Positions 5,243 through 7,617 of a DNA stretch of 7,617 nucleotides are shown here, in pieces. Numbering within the stretch: position 1 is the first letter of the stretch; each line of letters opens with the position of its first letter. Location of the stretch: assembly GCA_035345895.1 (NCBI GenBank), contig DAORDI010000281.1:1-7617 (forward strand), read 5' to 3'. The DNA is from DAORDI01 sp035345895. GTDB lineage: Bacteria > Spirochaetota > Leptospiria > Leptospirales > Leptospiraceae. The notes beneath the pieces are model-generated. The model was not told where the DNA came from, did not search any database, and saw nothing but the letters and a program-made list of their open reading frames with translations. The position numbers and the translations under genes are program-made.

Positions 5243-5984
5243 ATGGCAGAAAAACAAACTTGACAATGCTGAAAACCATATTTACGATAGCAGTATGCAG
5301 GACAGAATTCCCAGGTATCTCAATCCCTACACAGATTTTGGATTCAAGAAACTCTTCGGAGAAGAGGGAACAAGGATCTTCTGATTGATTTTCTGAATCA
5401 GGTTCTGCCGGCTAAGCGCACCAGATTCAGGAACAGGCCAAAAAGGCGACTGGAATTTCAAGCTGTAGCATATTTATCTGGTAGCTATTCTGGATTTCAA
5501 GTATGACGAAAAGCAGGAAATAAAAAAATTCCAAAGATATGTTCAGCTGAAAGATCAGGACGGAGATTTGTTTTATGAGAAGCTTCATTTCAAATTTCTG
5601 CAGATGCCTCTTTTCAACAAGACAGAATCCGAGCTGGAAACCCGATTTGACAAGTGGTGTTATTTCTTAAAGAACCTCGAAAACTTTGATCATATTCCCG
5701 CCATTCTGAAAGAACCCATCTTTGAAAAAGCCTTCCATACTTCTGAAATCAGTGCCATGAGCCGAAGTGAATACGATGTATATATGGAAAGTCTGATGAG
5801 TTACTGGGAGTCCAAGGGGATGCTGGAAACAGCTATGGCAGAAGGTGTGGCGAAGGGCAGGGAAGAAGAGCGTCAGAAAAACAGGCTGGAAAAAATCGAA
5901 ACAGCCCGAAAGTTTATGGCACTGGGCACAGCAGTGGACGATATCTGTAAAATCACTGGTCTGAATAAAGAGGATTTTCTGTAA
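5243..5984 (+). pseudogene. Decayed Rpn-family (PD-(D/E)XK nuclease / putative transposase) gene
   Basis: Reading across frames restores an Rpn-type protein: MAEKQ, then DNAENHIYDSSMQDRI, YLNPYTDFGFKKLFGEEG, LLIDFLNQVLPAK, QEQAKK, GDWNFKL, HIYLVAILDFKYDEK, VQLKDQDGDLFYEKLHF and onward to the usual C-terminal helical tail (EGVAKGREEERQ, ICKITGLNKEDFL). At least four lesions are visible: a frame change near 5261 after MAEKQT; loss of about one base near 5369-5371; a frame change with an internal gap around 5417-5447 between NQVLPAK and QEQAKKGDW; and an in-frame TAG at 5466-5468. The gap is where the family's catalytic Asp and Glu motifs (near FDI and VEMQ) belong, so no active nuclease could be made. 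The last 138 codons or so (from about 5568) stay open and could give a false gene call. It starts 4 bases after the first collar gene. Rpn proteins promote recA-independent recombination. Confidence 0.85.
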
Positions 5985-6065
5985 CAGAAATTCCCTGTTC
6001 AAAAGCACATTTATTAAGTCCTGCTGTTTAGTTTTTCTCCCATCCTCACTTAGGAGCTTTTCTTC

Positions 6066-6132
6066 AGAAAAAACTATCCTTATCAAAAAAAACATCAAAA
6101 ATAATCTTCTGAATCTCCTCTTTAGTCAGAGG
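6066..6132 (+). promoter_or_regulatory. A-tract/CTCTT leader element, copy F, with SD of the tandem collar operon
   Basis: A-runs at 6085-6092 and 6097-6101 lie with centres 10.5 bases apart around CATC, with a further A-run near 6068-6073. CTCTTTA (6118-6124) follows 16 bases after the second run. CCTCT (6117-6121) and AGAGG (6128-6132) form a perfect 5-bp stem with loop TTAGTC, directly covering the SD of the ATG at 6140. This is the cleanest example of SD masking among the copies. The rest of 5985-6065 shows nothing I can name. Confidence 0.5.
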
Positions 6133-6139
6133 TGTATGT

Positions 6140-6856
6140 ATGAAACGTTATATCTGTGAACTGAAGAATCGACTGCTTTTGTACTGTCGAAATCCGGAGG
6201 TTCGACTCTCTTTGAAAAAGGGATTTGCAGGAGGAGTCGGGTTTACTGTCGGAGTCTTTGGAGTGGCAGTTCTCTCTGTCAGCGTGACTCTCAATACGTT
6301 TACCTCGGGTACACCGATCAACGCTGCAAAGGTCAATGAAAATTTTGCAAACCTGAAAACTGCAGTGGAGTCCATCAACGAAGTCCCGGTGGGAACCATT
6401 ATTGCTTACGGCGGTATAAATGCACCTTCCGGCTGGTTCATTTGTGACGGCACTCCAGTCAGCAGAACAGCCTATTCTGCCTTATACGGAGTTATCGGCA
6501 TCAATTTCGGTGCAGGAGATGGGAGCACAACCTTTCATCTTCCTGATCTGCGGCATCGGTTTTTGAGAGGCTGGGATAATCAATTCAATTCAAACAGAGA
6601 TATGGACGCACCCAGCAGAACAGTGATGAACAGCGGCGGAGGTTCTGGCGCCCAACTTGGCAGTGTGCAGGATGATGAATTGAAGAGTCATACACATGGT
6701 TTAAAAAAAGCTGATGGAAATACGACTGGGGGTGGGGGAAATGCATATACTAATGTGTATTCAGTATGGCCGATTTCAAATGATGTAATTATGGCGTATG
6801 GCGGTTCAGAAACCCGCCCCAAGAATGCGTATGTAAATTTCATTATAAAGTATTGA
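6140..6856 (+). CDS. Membrane-anchored phage tail-collar domain protein, 238 aa
   Basis: AGAGG lies seven bases before the ATG. A long basic N-terminus (1-27, including LKNRLLLYCRNPE, about 20 residues longer than in its paralogues) precedes one hydrophobic segment (about 29-49). NTFTSGTPINAAKVNENFANLKTAVESI (52-79) is the stalk motif. The collar domain begins VPVGTIIAYGG (82-92), followed by APSGWFICDG (95-104), SRTAYSALYGVIG (108-120), GDGSTTFHLPDLRHRFLRGWD (126-146), QDDELKSHTH (177-186) and GGSETRPKNAYVNFIIKY (221-238). The SHTH supplies the HxH that coordinates metal at the trimer axis in phage fibre tips (family knowledge; inferred here). The segment between SHTH and ETRPKNA (187-223) is Gly/Asn-rich and differs almost wholly from the next gene. 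With that gene (12-base gap) it forms an operon. The likely role is a trimeric surface fibre or adhesin, not a virion part. Confidence 0.85.
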   Translation: MKRYICELKNRLLLYCRNPEVRLSLKKGFAGGVGFTVGVFGVAVLSVSVTLNTFTSGTPINAAKVNENFANLKTAVESINEVPVGTIIAYGGINAPSGWFICDGTPVSRTAYSALYGVIGINFGAGDGSTTFHLPDLRHRFLRGWDNQFNSNRDMDAPSRTVMNSGGGSGAQLGSVQDDELKSHTHGLKKADGNTTGGGGNAYTNVYSVWPISNDVIMAYGGSETRPKNAYVNFIIKY

Positions 6857-6868
6857 GGAAGTGGCATT

Positions 6869-7531
6869 ATGAAACGTTATATCTATAAACTGAAAAAGGG
6901 AATTTTTACAGGGCTGGGAATTGCTCTGGGGATTATTCTTGGAATTGGATCAGCTGCGCTTTTCTCTGTCAGTGTGGATACAATCTTTTCCTTTTCATCG
7001 GGAACCCCTCTCAGCTCAGCACAGGTGAATCAAAACTTTGCAAACCTCAAAAAGGCAGTGGAAGGAATCTCACCGGTTGAACCGGGAACAATTCTGTCCT
7101 TTGGAGGGGAAACGCCCCCAGATGGTTATCTGCTTTGCAAGGGACAGGCAGTAAGCAGAACAACCTATGCCTCTCTCTATGCAGTCATCCGAGACAGTTT
7201 TGGAAATGGAGACGGTTCCACTACTTTTAATGTTCCAGATTTCAGAGGCAGATTCCTTCGAGGCTGGGACGATGGGGCAGGCAGAGATCCGGACATCGGT
7301 TCTCGCTTAGTGATGAATCCGGGCGGCAATGCCGCAGGAGGACTGGGCAGCATACAGGATGATGAGTTGAGGAGTCATACGCATACCTATCAGCAAGATA
7401 CATGGAGCTGCAATTATGCTGTTGGAGGTGGATGTGCTTTTGTGGGACAAACAGGGTCAGTTTCGGGAGCATTTGGCGGCAATGAAACTCGTCCGAAAAA
7501 TGCGTATGTAAACTTCATTATTAAGTATTGA
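6869..7531 (+). CDS. Membrane-anchored phage tail-collar domain protein, 220 aa (tandem paralogue)
   Basis: The ATG follows the previous stop by 12 bases, with GAGGA (6855-6859) as SD. The first 16 bases are identical to those of the upstream gene (ATGAAACGTTATATCT). One hydrophobic segment (about 12-36) is followed by the stalk motif SFSSGTPLSSAQVNQNFANLKKAVEGI (41-67). The collar domain runs EPGTILSFGG (71-80), PPDGYLLCKG (83-92), GDGSTTFNVPDFRGRFLRGWD (114-134), IQDDELRSHTHT (162-173) and GGNETRPKNAYVNFIIKY (203-220). The FRGRFLRG core is closer to the family consensus than the HRFLRG of its neighbour. HxH is H170-H172. The variable tip (174-202) contains two Cys (C181, C189) that could pair outside the cell; the upstream paralogue has none there. 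The two paralogues share both ends and the SHTH region but not the tip. Confidence 0.85.
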   Translation: MKRYIYKLKKGIFTGLGIALGIILGIGSAALFSVSVDTIFSFSSGTPLSSAQVNQNFANLKKAVEGISPVEPGTILSFGGETPPDGYLLCKGQAVSRTTYASLYAVIRDSFGNGDGSTTFNVPDFRGRFLRGWDDGAGRDPDIGSRLVMNPGGNAAGGLGSIQDDELRSHTHTYQQDTWSCNYAVGGGCAFVGQTGSVSGAFGGNETRPKNAYVNFIIKY

Positions 7532-7572
7532 ACCTGTCTCTTTCAATGGATGCCGGATGTTTTTTCTATCCA

Positions 7573-7599
7573 CCCTTTCCTGAGAGGAAAGGGGATTTA
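7573..7599 (+). terminator. Hairpin after the tandem collar genes, probable terminator
   Basis: CCCTTTCCT (7573-7581) and AGGAAAGGG (7585-7593) form a perfect 9-bp stem with a three-base loop, 42 bases after the last collar stop. Only GATTTAT follows, so the T-run is weak. TTTTTT occurs before the stem (7560-7565) instead. A further small inverted repeat, TTTATC-A-GATAAA, lies at 7596-7608 at the window edge. Confidence 0.5.
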
Positions 7600-7617
7600 T
7601 CAGATAAACATCTGCTT

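Noticed and set aside
5667..6098. 143-codon minus-strand frame
   Set aside because: Antisense to the intact tail of the Rpn pseudogene, with no SD and no recognisable domain.
4612..7531. Prophage
   Set aside because: Only collar-domain proteins with their own membrane anchors; no capsid, tail, terminase, integrase or lysis genes.

Overview
The window looks like chromosomal accessory DNA from a spirochaete, most likely Leptospira-like (Leptospiraceae). This is inferred from A+T-rich composition, several short lipoproteins with relaxed lipoboxes (Cys preceded by Asn, Ser or Gly), TRL-like lipoproteins, a secreted caspase-family protein with a C-terminal DUF5683-like membrane domain, a decayed Rpn (PD-(D/E)XK) element and a DUF4143-type ATPase start. 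No single marker fixes the genus. Apart from the left-edge gene, all genes read on the + strand.

Layout. 1-73 (minus) is the 5' end of a probable DUF4143/AAA ATPase gene, with its promoter and a palindrome just upstream. 74-400 has no gene but holds two copies of an A-tract/CTCTT leader element and one copy of a dispersed hairpin. 401-2886 is a lipoprotein island: a 208-aa lipoprotein, two translationally coupled TRL-like paralogues (1298-1636 and 1633-1956), and a 264-aa lipoprotein. 3010-4500 is the caspase-like protein. 4612-5238, 6140-6856 and 6869-7531 are three membrane-anchored proteins with phage tail-collar domains. The Rpn pseudogene (5243-5984) lies between the first and second of them. 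The window closes with a hairpin, probably a terminator.

How it fits together. The products appear to be cell-envelope proteins: lipoproteins, a secreted/membrane protease-like protein and collar-domain proteins with a fibre-tip-like C-terminus. No other phage structural gene is present, so the collar proteins look like host surface proteins rather than a prophage. The most unusual thing is regulatory. Five genes or operons that share no protein similarity are preceded by the same composite leader: two A-tracts one helical turn apart split by a TCA core, then CTCTT(C/T)A, then the Shine-Dalgarno. In four cases CTCTT can pair with the SD. A sixth, orphan copy sits next to a duplicated hairpin and may mark a lost gene. 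This suggests one shared control over an otherwise mixed set of envelope genes.
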